Positions 27,864 through 37,074 of a stretch of 64,000 bases of DNA are shown piece after piece. The DNA comes from CAJQPP01 sp963793465 (GTDB taxonomy: Bacteria > Planctomycetota > Planctomycetia > Pirellulales > Pirellulaceae): positions 434,001 through 498,000 of the forward strand of contig CAWCAJ010000005.1 of the NCBI GenBank assembly GCA_963793465.1. Direction: 5' to 3'. How positions within the stretch are numbered: position 1 is the stretch's first letter; every line of letters begins with the position of its first letter. Below the pieces are notes generated by a model. The model was not told the origin of the DNA and did no database searches. It saw nothing but the letters and a program-made list of their open reading frames with translations. A program made the position numbers and the translations under genes.

Positions 27864-29083
27864 TCAGGAATTCGATACCGGGTTGCCCGGGCCCGGGAAT
27901 ATTGTGGTGGGTGATTGACAGGTATCCAGGATGGCACCCAGGGGGTCATGGTCGCTGCGTAGCGGGATGCTTAGAAAGCCCCCCTGTTTTCCCGGCGATA
28001 GGCTGCCGGCCCAGGCTGCGATCTGCAGGGCTTTCGCTCCATTCAGGGTACCCATTTCAAGAATGGTCTGCGGTGCCAGTTCAGGAAAGTTGGCGCGGAT
28101 CGATCGCAATTCGGCGAGCACGCTTAAATCCGGGTTGGAGGCGCGAGAATCGGTGCCGACGGCGACATGGATGCCCAGCCGAATAGCTTCCAGCAGCGGA
28201 TAGGTAGCGTGACCGAACCAGGCGTGACTGCGGGGACAGAAAACCAGATGGAGTTGTTTGTGCTTGGCCATGAACTCCAACTCATCCGTTGCCAGGTAAT
28301 TGCCATGAATGACCAACGCGTGGTTGGTGCGTGCCAATTCGGTCAGGTAATGCAAGGCACGGCGTGGGCCGGCATGAACGGCTGGTATTCCAAAATTTTT
28401 CAGCATGTCGCGAAACGGGCCCTGCCCCGTTGCCAGCCATTCCATTTCTTCCGGACTTTCGGCCAGGTGCATGGCCATCGGCAACGCTTGTTGACGTGCC
28501 CAATCCACGAGTCCCAGGAACAATTCGTCACTCAAGGAATAGGGAGCGTGGGGACTGATCCCCGGCAATGCCCCTGCCATGGCCGACAGGTCACGCAACC
28601 AGGGCTTGGCCTGTTCGATCAGCGGTTGACTCTGTTGCGGATCCAGGCTCAGTCGTTCGACAAAACAACGTACCATCAATCCGTTGGGCAACTGTGTATC
28701 CAGAAACCAGGGTCGGGTGGCGATTTCACCGATGCCTGCGGTTCCCTCGCGCAGGATTCACCTAATCCCGCAACAATCGCCAGCTTGGTTTGCCGGGCGG
28801 TTTGTTTTTTACGCCAATCAACGACCTGAGGAATCCATGAGGTTATCGAATGGCCGGCCTGCCCCAGGGGTTGCCGCAGGCTACTGAATTCGAGGTGGGT
28901 GTGAGCGTTGACCAGTTGGGGGAAAATGACGACCTCTCCCAAATCAACTTCGGCTCGTTTCCGCTGGTTCGCCGCAAGAGACGTGATCACTCCATCCGAC
29001 ACGGTCAAACACACATCCCGCAACGGGGGTCGGTCGATGGGTACGGCCCAGCGAGCACCAAAAGAATGCTTGATCTGCGTCAT
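27864..29083 (-). CDS. Amidohydrolase family protein (deaminase/chlorohydrolase-like), one frameshift
   Basis: A metal-dependent hydrolase of the amidohydrolase superfamily, close to the chlorohydrolase/S-adenosylhomocysteine-deaminase branch. Metal and catalytic residues are present across two frames: HxH in NAHTHLEF, His in MAMHLAESPEE, His in VIHGNYLATDELE, the VFCPRSHAWFGH segment, and Asp in VAVGTDSRASNPDLSVL. The frame shifts at about 28753-28756: upstream it reads GLGESCARE, while the continuing protein reads GTAGIGEIATRPWFLDTQ in the next frame. One extra base in a run of two G residues would restore a full enzyme of about 406 residues. I start at ATG 29081-29083. It lies 49 bp after the ABC permease gene on the same strand. 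It is either a recent pseudogene or a sequence error. Confidence 0.78.
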
Positions 29084-29132
29084 CCGGGTAGCCTGACGGA
29101 CCGATGGCGATCTTGCCTTGTGGAGGAGAAAA

Positions 29133-31325
29133 CTAGGCGACGATCGGACGACCCAAAGACAAGTAATCGGGATCCTGGTTTTTTGTTTCTGCAAACTTCC
29201 ATAGCCAGCATAACAAACCGAGGCCCATCAGGGGCATCAGGATGCAGGCCAGCCAGGTATATTCCACCGCACCGGCTTCGTTCAACTGCAGGACATAACC
29301 TACGTAGGACGTTTCGATGGAATGTGTCGGAAAGAATGACATCAGGATGGGCAACGCGTTGTGAGTCGCGTGGTAGGCGATACAGGGCAGCAGACTGCCT
29401 GTCTGCACGGCAATCACACCCAGCACGACACCTACGCAGGAGGCCATGATCGATTGTTGCAGAATTCCATGGGCAATGCCGAAGAAAGCCGCACTGATGA
29501 TGATCGCGGTCCATTTGCCACGGATCGTCTGCAGCCCACTGAGGATAAACCCTCGAAATGCCAGCTCTTCGCACACGGCAGGGACCAGAGCAATGACCGC
29601 AATGATGGCCCATACACTGGGAGCATCGGCGAGAATCATGGAGACGGCGATTTCGATCTGTTCCAGGCCGGCTGATGCGGGATACAGGAACATCACTAAT
29701 TGACTAAAGGCGACGAATCCCGGGTGCAGCAAGATCGCAATCAGGATCGAGGCTGGGATGTAGGAGAGTCTTGGCCATTGCAATTTCAGGGTTTCGCGGG
29801 GGCCGCGCGTCAGGAACAGGGCCATCAGGATTGCCGGTAGCGCAATCGTGGCTACCTGGGAGATAATCACCTGTCGAGAGAATCCTCCGAAGGTCAACGT
29901 TAACTGGGTGGTTAGCCCCACAAAGAACTTGATGACCAGAATCATCACACCACACAGGACGGCTTCGCCGAAACTGGGTAGGGGTCCACGATCCCGCACC
30001 AGGTGACGCAGCCAGACGCCGATTCCGAATTTTTCACCCGACCGGAACAATACGGACTCGTTGTTGAACTGAAAAACGGCCCAGCGTATTGCCATCCAGC
30101 AACACACCAGCGTGATCGCCAGCACGGGTCCGCCGAATTGCATGGCCAGTTGGTATTCACCCAGGATCAGGTTTTTCAACAGCAACAACATGCCGGTCAC
30201 CGGGACCAGACTGGTTCCCATATCCAGTTTCGCGGACGGCAGCATGGCCAGCATCATCAGAGGAACCAGTGACATCAATAAAGGTACCAGATAGTACTGT
30301 CCCTCTTTGGAGCTCTTGGCAAACGCGGCCAGTGCCAGCGCCAACGAGCTGAACAGGGCCACGATGGGTACCAGTCCAATCACCAGCCAGGGCATGGCGG
30401 TCAGCGGTGGAAAGCCCATGTCTCCCGGTAAGTTGCCCTGGCCTGCCAGTTGCCCCATCACCAGCCATCCCGTGACCGTCATGCTGACCAGGTTGAGGAT
30501 CGCCGTTGCGAAACTGAAGGAGGCCACCGTCAGCAGTTTGCCGGCAACGATTTCCGATCGCCGCGCGGGGCTGCTCAGCAGAGTCTCCAGTGTCCCACGT
30601 TCCTTTTCACCTGCGCAAACGTCAATGGCAGGGTAGAAGGCACCCGTTAACGCCCAAACCAGGACGATAAAGGGAAGCAACTTGGCCCACATGGCGGCCT
30701 TGCGGCGATCTTTGGAAGCCACGTCGATCGTCGACACCTGCATGGCAGAAATGGCATCGGGAGCCAGGGCCAGTTCATCCAACCGTTGCTGCAAGGCCAG
30801 CGCTTTCCAGCGATCGATCAACTGCGTGACCTGACTGGCCGATACGGCAGACTGGTCACTGGTGGAATTTACGATCATTCGCAAATGGGTTACGGCCGGT
30901 GATTGGCCAATGGCGGTTACCTGCAAGACCAGGTCCACGCCACTTTCTTTGAGTAGACTTTCCAGCGCGGCAGGGTGAGCGTCCTGTTCCTGTTCCGACA
31001 GAATCTGCAGCAGTCGAGTTCGGTGCTGCAGAGAGAGTGTGTCCTCAAAAGCCAGCGTGACATTCAAGGGCTTTCCCGAGGGGCTGAGAGCGGCATTGAA
31101 TCCCTGCTCGTCCAGCAAAGGGGGATGGGTGGGCAGCCATTCTTCGCCAATCACAAGCACCCGTGGTGGTGCCTGATGCATGAATTGAGCGGTTTGCAGC
31201 AAGGCCATCCCCATCAGGGGATACAACACCAGTGGCATGACCAGGATCGTGAAAATGGTACGGCGATCCCGCCACTGATCATTCAGTTCGCGGCGAAATA
31301 TCAACCTGGTGTTCTTCCAGTTCAT
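29133..31325 (-). CDS. ABC-2 type permease fused to CPBP intramembrane protease
   Basis: A 730-residue membrane protein. The N-terminal half is a NatB-like exporter permease: an initial helix (FTILVMPLVLYPLMGMALL), a periplasmic domain of about 170 residues, then helices from KLLPFIVLVWALTGAFYP with the GEKERGTLETLLSSPARRSEI loop. The C-terminal quarter is a CPBP (CAAX-protease-like) domain with all three motifs: CEELAFRGFILSGL, FGIAHGILQQS and ATHNALPILM. The ATPase partner gene lies 3 bp upstream on the same strand. The pair probably exports a small peptide or ion (NatAB-like), and the protease domain might process the substrate. The fusion itself recurs in planctomycetes. Confidence 0.88.
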   Translation of the reverse strand: MNWKNTRLIFRRELNDQWRDRRTIFTILVMPLVLYPLMGMALLQTAQFMHQAPPRVLVIGEEWLPTHPPLLDEQGFNAALSPSGKPLNVTLAFEDTLSLQHRTRLLQILSEQEQDAHPAALESLLKESGVDLVLQVTAIGQSPAVTHLRMIVNSTSDQSAVSASQVTQLIDRWKALALQQRLDELALAPDAISAMQVSTIDVASKDRRKAAMWAKLLPFIVLVWALTGAFYPAIDVCAGEKERGTLETLLSSPARRSEIVAGKLLTVASFSFATAILNLVSMTVTGWLVMGQLAGQGNLPGDMGFPPLTAMPWLVIGLVPIVALFSSLALALAAFAKSSKEGQYYLVPLLMSLVPLMMLAMLPSAKLDMGTSLVPVTGMLLLLKNLILGEYQLAMQFGGPVLAITLVCCWMAIRWAVFQFNNESVLFRSGEKFGIGVWLRHLVRDRGPLPSFGEAVLCGVMILVIKFFVGLTTQLTLTFGGFSRQVIISQVATIALPAILMALFLTRGPRETLKLQWPRLSYIPASILIAILLHPGFVAFSQLVMFLYPASAGLEQIEIAVSMILADAPSVWAIIAVIALVPAVCEELAFRGFILSGLQTIRGKWTAIIISAAFFGIAHGILQQSIMASCVGVVLGVIAVQTGSLLPCIAYHATHNALPILMSFFPTHSIETSYVGYVLQLNEAGAVEYTWLACILMPLMGLGLLCWLWKFAETKNQDPDYLSLGRPIVA

Positions 31326-31328
31326 CGT

Positions 31329-32078
31329 TTACTTGACCGCCTTTACGTGATCGGAGAGCAGATCATAAAAGAGTTCTTCCAGTTCCACGTCGCCAAAATC
31401 GCGGGCCAGGTCCTCGAGTGAACCGTGGGCCAGAATTTTTCCCCGATGCATGATGGCCAACCGATCGCAAATCCGCTTGACCTCCGACATGATGTGGGAT
31501 GAGAACAGTACGCATTTGCCCTGACCGGCAAGTTGCTGGACCGTTGCCAGTACTTCACGGGCCGCCAACACGTCCAACCCCGATGTGGCTTCATCAAAGA
31601 CCAGGATTGGCGGATCGTGAATCATGGCTCGAGCGATGGAGACCTTCTGCTTCATGCCAGTGGACATGTGGGAACAGGGTACATCGCGAAAGGAGTTCAT
31701 CTGAAAGCGTTCAAACAGAACTTCCATCCGCTGATGCAATAGTTCCAGCGACATTCCATACAGTTGCCCAAAGAACTCCACCAGCTCCCAACCGCTCATG
31801 CGGTCGTAAATGCCGGTGTTTGTGGATACGAATCCGATCTGGCGACGGACCTGTTCGGCTTGTTCCACGACGTCAAATCCGTTGATCGTGACCTTGCCGG
31901 ATGTCGGTTTCAGGACGGTACTGAGGATCCGCAGGACCGTGGTCTTGCCCGCTCCATTGGGGCCCAGCAATCCGAAGATTTGGCCCGGCATGGCATCAAA
32001 GCTGACGCCGTCAACGGCCAGGAACTTTCCCTGCTGGAGATCCGGATAGGACTTCACCAGTTGGCGAATGTGAATCAT
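31329..32078 (-). CDS. ABC transporter ATP-binding protein (NatA-like)
   Basis: The cytoplasmic ATPase subunit of the transporter, 249 residues. It has Walker A GPNGAGKTTVLRIL, a Q-loop near GFVSTNTGIYDR, the signature HMSTGMKQKVS in place of LSGGQ, Walker B ILVFDEATSGLD and an H-loop in LFSSHIMSEVKRI. The variant signature and the closing residues (FGDVELEELFYDLL) are typical of NatA/CcmA-like exporters. Its stop lies 3 bp before the ATG of the fused permease-protease, indicating translational coupling. Confidence 0.92.
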   Translation of the reverse strand: MIHIRQLVKSYPDLQQGKFLAVDGVSFDAMPGQIFGLLGPNGAGKTTVLRILSTVLKPTSGKVTINGFDVVEQAEQVRRQIGFVSTNTGIYDRMSGWELVEFFGQLYGMSLELLHQRMEVLFERFQMNSFRDVPCSHMSTGMKQKVSIARAMIHDPPILVFDEATSGLDVLAAREVLATVQQLAGQGKCVLFSSHIMSEVKRICDRLAIMHRGKILAHGSLEDLARDFGDVELEELFYDLLSDHVKAVK

Positions 32079-32451
32079 GTTGAGAAACCGATGTTTCGGA
32101 GCGGTGATAAGGGACGGGTTCCGAAATACCCTGACGCACGATTCGCGCTGGAATCCGACATTACCCTAGCCTAGGACACGATTTGGTGCCCAGCCGTCCG
32201 GTTTTTCCGTTCCCATGGGTTTTTCCAATCAACCGGTCCAAAACTGGTGCACCAATCGGTCTTTCAATTTCAGCTCCCATGGTCGATAGCTTCCTAGGAA
32301 GCCAATGGATGTTTTTTCCGGGTTCCGACCCGACGCAATTCGACCGGAGAGCGGTCCAAAACGTTTTGTCCTCGTGGGGATGCCCTGACCGTGCCCGTCA
32401 ACATGGCGGTCCATCCGCCAGACAGCCACCAGCGAAAAAGAATGCTCAATT
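32079..32451. other. Divergent intergenic region with a 14-bp palindrome
   Basis: This 373-bp region separates the ABC ATPase (minus) from the AAA ATPase (plus). It holds a perfect palindrome GCTTCCTAGGAAGC at 32289-32302 and two CCATGG sites (about 32215 and 32278). The palindrome may be an operator, but nothing else supports that. Confidence 0.4.
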
Positions 32452-33849
32452 ATGAATACCAACGACGCCCACAACTCCCTACCCGCCCCATCCGATCAAC
32501 CTGAAATTGCCTTCGGCCCACCGGCAGGTCCCGGAGATGCTGACGCGGTATGGCATAAGCGATCGGATCCCACAGGATCGGAATCGCTGGACCGATTCAT
32601 TCCCGTCCAACCCCGTTCACTGCAAGAAGCATCCCTGGATGAAAACCTGGTCAGCAGTCTGATCCTCAAGTTCCTGTATGTGCGTGGCGTGTTCGATGGC
32701 CGTGCCATTGCGGATCAGGTGAAATTGCCTTTTCCCGTTGTGGAGAAAGTCCTTTACGCCTTAAAAAACCAGTTGTTGATCGGCTATCGGGGAGCCGCTG
32801 TGGGAGGTGACTATCAGTATGAACTGTCCCCCAAGGGTCTCGAGCAAGCACGCAACCAGATGGCCCATTGCACCTATTTTGGGTCCGCTCCGGTCAGCAT
32901 CGCCGAGTACTACGAATCGATCAAACGGCAGTCAGTTAAAAATCTCTCTCCCAAGTTCAACAAGGTGGCGGCGGCCCTGAATGACCTGGTAATCAGCAAG
33001 AATGTAATTTCACAGGTTGGTCAGGCGGTTCGCTCCGGAAAAAGCCTGTTCCTGTTCGGTGCCCCCGGCAACGGCAAGTCCAGTATCGCCAGACGCCTGA
33101 TTCGAGCCATCGACGAAGCCATCTGGATTCCTCGTACCTTGACGGTGGGGGGGGATATTCTGCGTTACTTTGACCCCAGTGTCCACGAAGAAGCGCCGCT
33201 GCCTGTCAGCCAGGGGCTGCTCAAAGAAGGCGAGGTGGACGAACGTTGGGTCCGTATCAAACGACCGATCGTCGTGGTTGGCGGCGAGTTGGGTCTCCAT
33301 CATCTGGAAGCCAACCTGAACAAGGTGACCGGGGTGGTGGAAGCCCCCATTCACCTCAAGAGTAATTGTGGTTGCCTGGTCGTCGACGATTTTGGACGCC
33401 AACGCATCAGCTCGATCGACTTGCTGAACCGCTGGATTGTCCCCTTGGAATGCGGGCACGATTTTCTGAACATGCCCTCCGGGCGTCAATTGCGAGTGCC
33501 CTTTGATCAGCTGATTGTCTTCTCGACGAACTTGCGACCATCGGAGCTTTGCGACGAAGCTTTCCTGCGACGCATCCCCTACAAGGTGCAAATTCTGGAT
33601 CCTACCGAGGCCCAGTTTCGGCAGCTGTGGGAGCAGCGGGCGAAGTTCCACAAGATTGAGGCGGACCCGCAGTGGCTGGATTACCTGCTGGATAACCACT
33701 ATCGCAAGGAGAATCGCGATATGCGATTTTGTCACGTCGATGATCTGCTGAATCAAGTGAAAGAATACTGCGAGTTCCATGAGCAGCCACGCAAGCTGAC
33801 CCGCGAAACACTGGAAATCGCCGTGAACAATTACTTCTCATCGATTTAG
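32452..33849 (+). CDS. AAA family ATPase with winged-helix-like N-terminal region
   Basis: A 465-residue protein. After a disordered Pro/Ala-rich start (1-40), a segment at about 60-140 (LILKFLYVRGVFDGRAIADQ, then LKNQLLIGYRGAAVGGDYQY) looks like a winged-helix regulatory domain. The AAA core has Walker A LFGAPGNGKSSIARRL (about 200), Walker B CLVVDDFGRQRI (about 306), sensor VFSTNLRPSELCDEAFLRR with the arginine finger, and a C-terminal lid with RFCHVDDLLNQVKEY. Similar ATPases occur with Flp/type IV pilus genes in planctomycetes, but none are adjacent here. The function is undetermined. Confidence 0.85.
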   Translation: MNTNDAHNSLPAPSDQPEIAFGPPAGPGDADAVWHKRSDPTGSESLDRFIPVQPRSLQEASLDENLVSSLILKFLYVRGVFDGRAIADQVKLPFPVVEKVLYALKNQLLIGYRGAAVGGDYQYELSPKGLEQARNQMAHCTYFGSAPVSIAEYYESIKRQSVKNLSPKFNKVAAALNDLVISKNVISQVGQAVRSGKSLFLFGAPGNGKSSIARRLIRAIDEAIWIPRTLTVGGDILRYFDPSVHEEAPLPVSQGLLKEGEVDERWVRIKRPIVVVGGELGLHHLEANLNKVTGVVEAPIHLKSNCGCLVVDDFGRQRISSIDLLNRWIVPLECGHDFLNMPSGRQLRVPFDQLIVFSTNLRPSELCDEAFLRRIPYKVQILDPTEAQFRQLWEQRAKFHKIEADPQWLDYLLDNHYRKENRDMRFCHVDDLLNQVKEYCEFHEQPRKLTRETLEIAVNNYFSSI

Positions 33850-33984
33850 GGCAAGCCGTCGGTCGGGCGGTGTTGGCCGCAGCCATTCTCCCGCACTGCC
33901 TGGAACCAATGCCTGGCAGCTGGCGCGCATTTGCCTGCCGGCCTGGCGGAGTGCCTGCCACGGGTTCACCCCGGCAGGATCCGG

Positions 33985-34019
33985 CATTGGGACTCCGCAT
34001 TGGGACTCCGCATTGGGAC
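33985..34019. repeat. 13-bp tandem repeat
   Basis: CATTGGGACTCCG occurs twice exactly (33985-33997, 33998-34010), followed by a partial third copy (34011-34019). It lies in the 330-bp gap between the AAA ATPase and the small protein at 34180, a gap that shows no other gene. Confidence 0.75.
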
Positions 34020-34179
34020 CCGCGCACCGATCAAGACCTTACCCGGGGTCGCTGGAAGATCGCCCCAAACCGCGTCCGTCCCGGTTTTTTGCGGGTGGCC
34101 GAGCCCGCAACCCATTCCCCGACCCGTTCGAGACCGATATCATCAAGGTACTGTCCCGTACCTACGATCCGGATTCGCC

Positions 34180-34599
34180 ATGAATGAGTTTACCGACGCC
34201 GAGCTGGAAGCCTTTCTGGATGAATCGCTGGATCCCGCGCGGGCTCAGGAAATTGAAGCGGCGTTGGTAGATGACCGGCAGTTGCTGGAGCGACTGTCGC
34301 GAATCAATGGGCGACGCGACGCAGGAATGCACACGCTGGGTGAAATCTGGCGTCGCAATCAAATCGGTGTTCCTTCGCCAGAGCAATTGGGTAAATACCT
34401 GCTGGGAATCCTCGCGGACCAAGAAGCCGACTATATTGACTTTCGACGGCAGGTCTTGCGTTGCCCCTACACCATCGCCAGCCTCAACGACCTGGAAAAG
34501 CAGCAGGCTGAAACCAGAAACCAGACGGAGACGCGTCGCCGCAAATACTTCAACAGTGGCGCCGGCTTGATTCAGCGTGACGAAAATTCGAAGGATTAG
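34180..34599 (+). CDS. Conserved small cytoplasmic protein, anti-sigma-factor-like N-terminus
   Basis: A 139-residue acidic protein beginning FTDAELEAFLDESLDPARAQ, with IEAALVDDRQLLERLSRINGR. This opening helix-turn pattern is like the short N-terminus of anti-sigma factors that lack a membrane segment. The middle carries HTLGEIWRRNQIG and SPEQLGKYLLGILADQEADY, a compact helical bundle. There is no Cys/His zinc pair, so it is not a typical zinc-binding anti-sigma factor. I recognise the sequence pattern as a planctomycete conserved protein but know no function. ATG 34180 is chosen because the longer frame upstream runs through the tandem repeat. It converges on pdxJ. Confidence 0.75.
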   Translation: MNEFTDAELEAFLDESLDPARAQEIEAALVDDRQLLERLSRINGRRDAGMHTLGEIWRRNQIGVPSPEQLGKYLLGILADQEADYIDFRRQVLRCPYTIASLNDLEKQQAETRNQTETRRRKYFNSGAGLIQRDENSKD

Positions 34600-34718
34600 C
34601 GGCGTCTTCACTGACCCAACATCCGGCGGCCAGTTGCCGTTGAGTCTGGTGTCCCGGGGTTCTTTACGCCGTAGGGGAACCGGCGTGCAGCACATGCCGC
34701 GGGGCCCTGTGACTGGTT

Positions 34719-35456
34719 CTAGGTCACCGCGCTCAAATGGGAACAGCGGATCAGGATGTCCTTCATTTCACGGACCGCGTTCTGCAAACCACAGAAGATG
34801 GAGCGACTGATGATGCTGTGACCGATATTGAGTTCCTGAATGCCCGGAATACTGGCAATCGGGATTACATTGTCGTAGGTCAAGCCGTGGCCGGCGTGGA
34901 CTTCCAGTTCTGCCTTCCTTCCATGAACCGCTGCCAACACAATTTTGGATAACTCCTTCTCGCGATTGACTCCCCATTGATTGGCGTAGGCACCGGTATG
35001 GATTTCGATGGCATTCGCGCCCACATGGGCTGCGGCATTGATCTGGTCGGCTGCGGAATCAATGAACAGGCTCACGGAAATTCCTGCCGTGACCAGCTGG
35101 TCTACGGCTTGCTTGACCCGCGATTCGTTCCCGACGACGTCCAGGCCCCCTTCCGTGGTGACTTCCTCTCTCCGCTCGGGAACCAGGCACACTTGATTCG
35201 GTCGCACTTCGCAGGCGATCTTCAACATCTCCGGGACGATCGAGCATTCCAGGTTCAACTTGACGGAAACCGTGTCCTTGAGGATCCGCAGATCTCGATC
35301 CTGAATGTGTCGGCGATCCTCACGCAAATGCACTGTGATGCAATCCGCTCCGCCCAGCTGCGCGACGGCAGCTGCCCAAACCGGATCAGGTTCGTTGGTT
35401 TGTCGCGCCTGCCTGACAGTGGCGACATGGTCGATATTGACTCCTAGGGTCGGCAT
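34719..35456 (-). CDS. pdxJ: Pyridoxine 5'-phosphate synthase
   Basis: PdxJ condenses 1-deoxyxylulose 5-phosphate with 3-amino-2-oxopropyl phosphate to pyridoxine 5'-phosphate, the ring-closing step of the DXP-dependent vitamin B6 route. The TIM-barrel protein (245 residues) begins LGVNIDHVATVRQARQ with conserved catalytic His and has ITVHLREDRRHIQDRDL, LNLECS, CLVPERREEVTTEGG, EIHTGAYAN and VHAGHGLTYDNV. I start at ATG 35454-35456, where MPTLGVNIDH aligns with known PdxJ starts; the frame is open 20 codons upstream. It lies 26 bp after the beta-RFAP synthase and is likely the last gene of that operon. Confidence 0.95.
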   Translation of the reverse strand: MPTLGVNIDHVATVRQARQTNEPDPVWAAAVAQLGGADCITVHLREDRRHIQDRDLRILKDTVSVKLNLECSIVPEMLKIACEVRPNQVCLVPERREEVTTEGGLDVVGNESRVKQAVDQLVTAGISVSLFIDSAADQINAAAHVGANAIEIHTGAYANQWGVNREKELSKIVLAAVHGRKAELEVHAGHGLTYDNVIPIASIPGIQELNIGHSIISRSIFCGLQNAVREMKDILIRCSHLSAVT

Positions 35457-35482
35457 GGATGTACCAAAGTGGGCTGGAGGGC

Positions 35483-36481
35483 TCAAAGGCTCGGCAAATT
35501 CCGGGAATTCGCGCAAACCGAAACAAGGGCAGGCTGGTTTCTGACAGGTGAGCTGCGAATTTCAACCCGACGTCCCAATCGATCGCGGACTCGCTGCATC
35601 AAGTGATTGGCTCGCGATGGATCCTGGCACCAGGCAAATACGGCAGGTCCCCACGAGGACTGTCCGACGCCCTGGGCACCGAGTTGCCGCAAGGTGTCGA
35701 CCACCGCCGTGATGACCGGCCCATTGTATACTCCCCCTTGCACCTTCGCATAATACTCTCCGGACAATTTTCCATATTCGAAAACTGTCCGTGAGAAAGT
35801 ATCGAAATCGCCAATTTCCAGTGCCGGCAACATGGCAGACGTCAACAGGTGTTCCAATTGTTGGCCGCGTCTTTCCTGATCCGTCGACAGCTGGTCGAAC
35901 GCTGCTTTTTCCTGTGCTCCAAACGTCTTGTTCGCCTGAACCGGGGTCACCAGCACCACCCGCCAGGTGGAAGGAAGGGGCTGATGCCGGACCAAGATGC
36001 TCTGCCCGGTGGCGTCTTGACCATCGACCACCAGCCCGCCATGGGCAAAACCAAAGGACCCCACCATGGATCTTTGACCCCGATCGAGATGGGCAGCCAC
36101 TTGGCAAACCAGGGGATGGCCCGGAGTTTCAACCAGTCCCAGGAACCGATGCAAGCCGCAAGCCACCGCCTGGGCCAATTGGGTGCCACTGCCGAATCCG
36201 GAGTGATTGGGCGGCTGACGGGTCAGTTGAATTTCACAGGGGGGCAGCGGTTGGCGGAACTCGCGACTCCAGGCCCGGGCAAACTCCTCGATCCGAGTGC
36301 CGCTCGAGCAGCGAAATGCTCTGGCCGGTCGAATCCGCAATTCCGTCTGTGGAGATTGGATCATTACGCCCACGCCGCGAATACATGCCGTGGGACAGGG
36401 CCGTACGCGGGTCAATCCAAAATGCAGCCGGCTGCCGGTGGACACCAGAATGTCCTGAGAATCTTGGGCTGCCTGGCTCAT
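35483..36481 (-). CDS. Beta-ribofuranosylaminobenzene 5'-phosphate synthase (methanopterin pathway)
   Basis: A GHMP-kinase-fold enzyme that joins p-aminobenzoate (or a hydroxybenzoate) to phosphoribosyl pyrophosphate with loss of CO2 and pyrophosphate. This is the committed step of tetrahydromethanopterin synthesis. The 332-residue protein starts with the family signature STGSRLHFGL, carries the GHMP motif NHSGFGSGTQLAQAV (about 92), GSFGFAHGGLVVDGQ and the C-terminal GVGQSSWGPAVFAW. Its start overlaps the stop of the DUF447 gene by 4 bp (ATGA). p-Aminobenzoate synthase genes lie two and three positions upstream, supplying its likely substrate. Confidence 0.9.
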   Translation of the reverse strand: MSQAAQDSQDILVSTGSRLHFGLTRVRPCPTACIRGVGVMIQSPQTELRIRPARAFRCSSGTRIEEFARAWSREFRQPLPPCEIQLTRQPPNHSGFGSGTQLAQAVACGLHRFLGLVETPGHPLVCQVAAHLDRGQRSMVGSFGFAHGGLVVDGQDATGQSILVRHQPLPSTWRVVLVTPVQANKTFGAQEKAAFDQLSTDQERRGQQLEHLLTSAMLPALEIGDFDTFSRTVFEYGKLSGEYYAKVQGGVYNGPVITAVVDTLRQLGAQGVGQSSWGPAVFAWCQDPSRANHLMQRVRDRLGRRVEIRSSPVRNQPALVSVCANSRNLPSL

Positions 36482-37074
36482 GCCGGTGGCCTCTCGGTGG
36501 TGTCAGAATCGTTGTCCGCTGCCTGCGGCAGGAAATCCAGCAAAATCTGAAAGGCTGCCCGTTCCGCGGGGCCGCCTGTCTTGATCACCAATCGCTCCAA
36601 TTCGGCGAACTGCCGGCGGATTTCCTGCAGGGGCAGAAAGTCCACACGGGTTGCCAGGATACAGGCTTCAATCACGGCGTGACGGGCACGATGAAACCCA
36701 ATGAAATCCCGCTGGCGTTCCGCGTGCAGCGTGCGGCAATGGACTGTTGCTCGATCCCGAGCTTCCTGTAGCCAGGTAACCTGAAATTCATAACATCGAC
36801 AAAAGTCAGCCAGGCGTGCGACATTCACCATCAATCCCGGCAGGCAAGTCGGTTCCACGACTCCCCCCGTGGCAGCGCGGGCAAATAACTCCACGTTATC
36901 GGTGATATGCAAGATCCCCTGTCTGCTGCGTTTCAGGTTTTGCCAGGTTGTGGATGTGCAGAACGGTCGTAGCTCAAAAGTCGCCAGCTCCGGATCGTCG
37001 CAGTAGGGTCCCATGGGAGCAAGATTCACCGTGCCATCACGGTTGCGGGTGGTGACAATGGTTTCCAGGATCAT
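36478..37074 (-). CDS. DUF447 family protein, H4MPT-associated
   Basis: A 198-residue protein with an FMN-binding split-barrel-like fold. It begins with ILETIVTTRNRDGTVNLAPMG, the characteristic start of DUF447, and has LRPFCTSTTWQNLKRS. DUF447 genes recur beside tetrahydromethanopterin genes in methylotrophs and archaea; the biochemical step is not settled to my knowledge. The start at ATG 37072-37074 overlaps the TGA of pabA (ATGA), and its own stop overlaps the next ATG in the same way, so three genes are translationally coupled. The frame extends to 37113, but the coupled start is preferred. Confidence 0.86.
   Translation of the reverse strand: MILETIVTTRNRDGTVNLAPMGPYCDDPELATFELRPFCTSTTWQNLKRSRQGILHITDNVELFARAATGGVVEPTCLPGLMVNVARLADFCRCYEFQVTWLQEARDRATVHCRTLHAERQRDFIGFHRARHAVIEACILATRVDFLPLQEIRRQFAELERLVIKTGGPAERAAFQILLDFLPQAADNDSDTTERPPA

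Noticed and set aside
28676..28691. TGA in the amidohydrolase as a second selenocysteine codon
   Set aside because: The TGA is reached only after the frame has shifted; the conserved protein continues in another frame, and no Cys is expected there.
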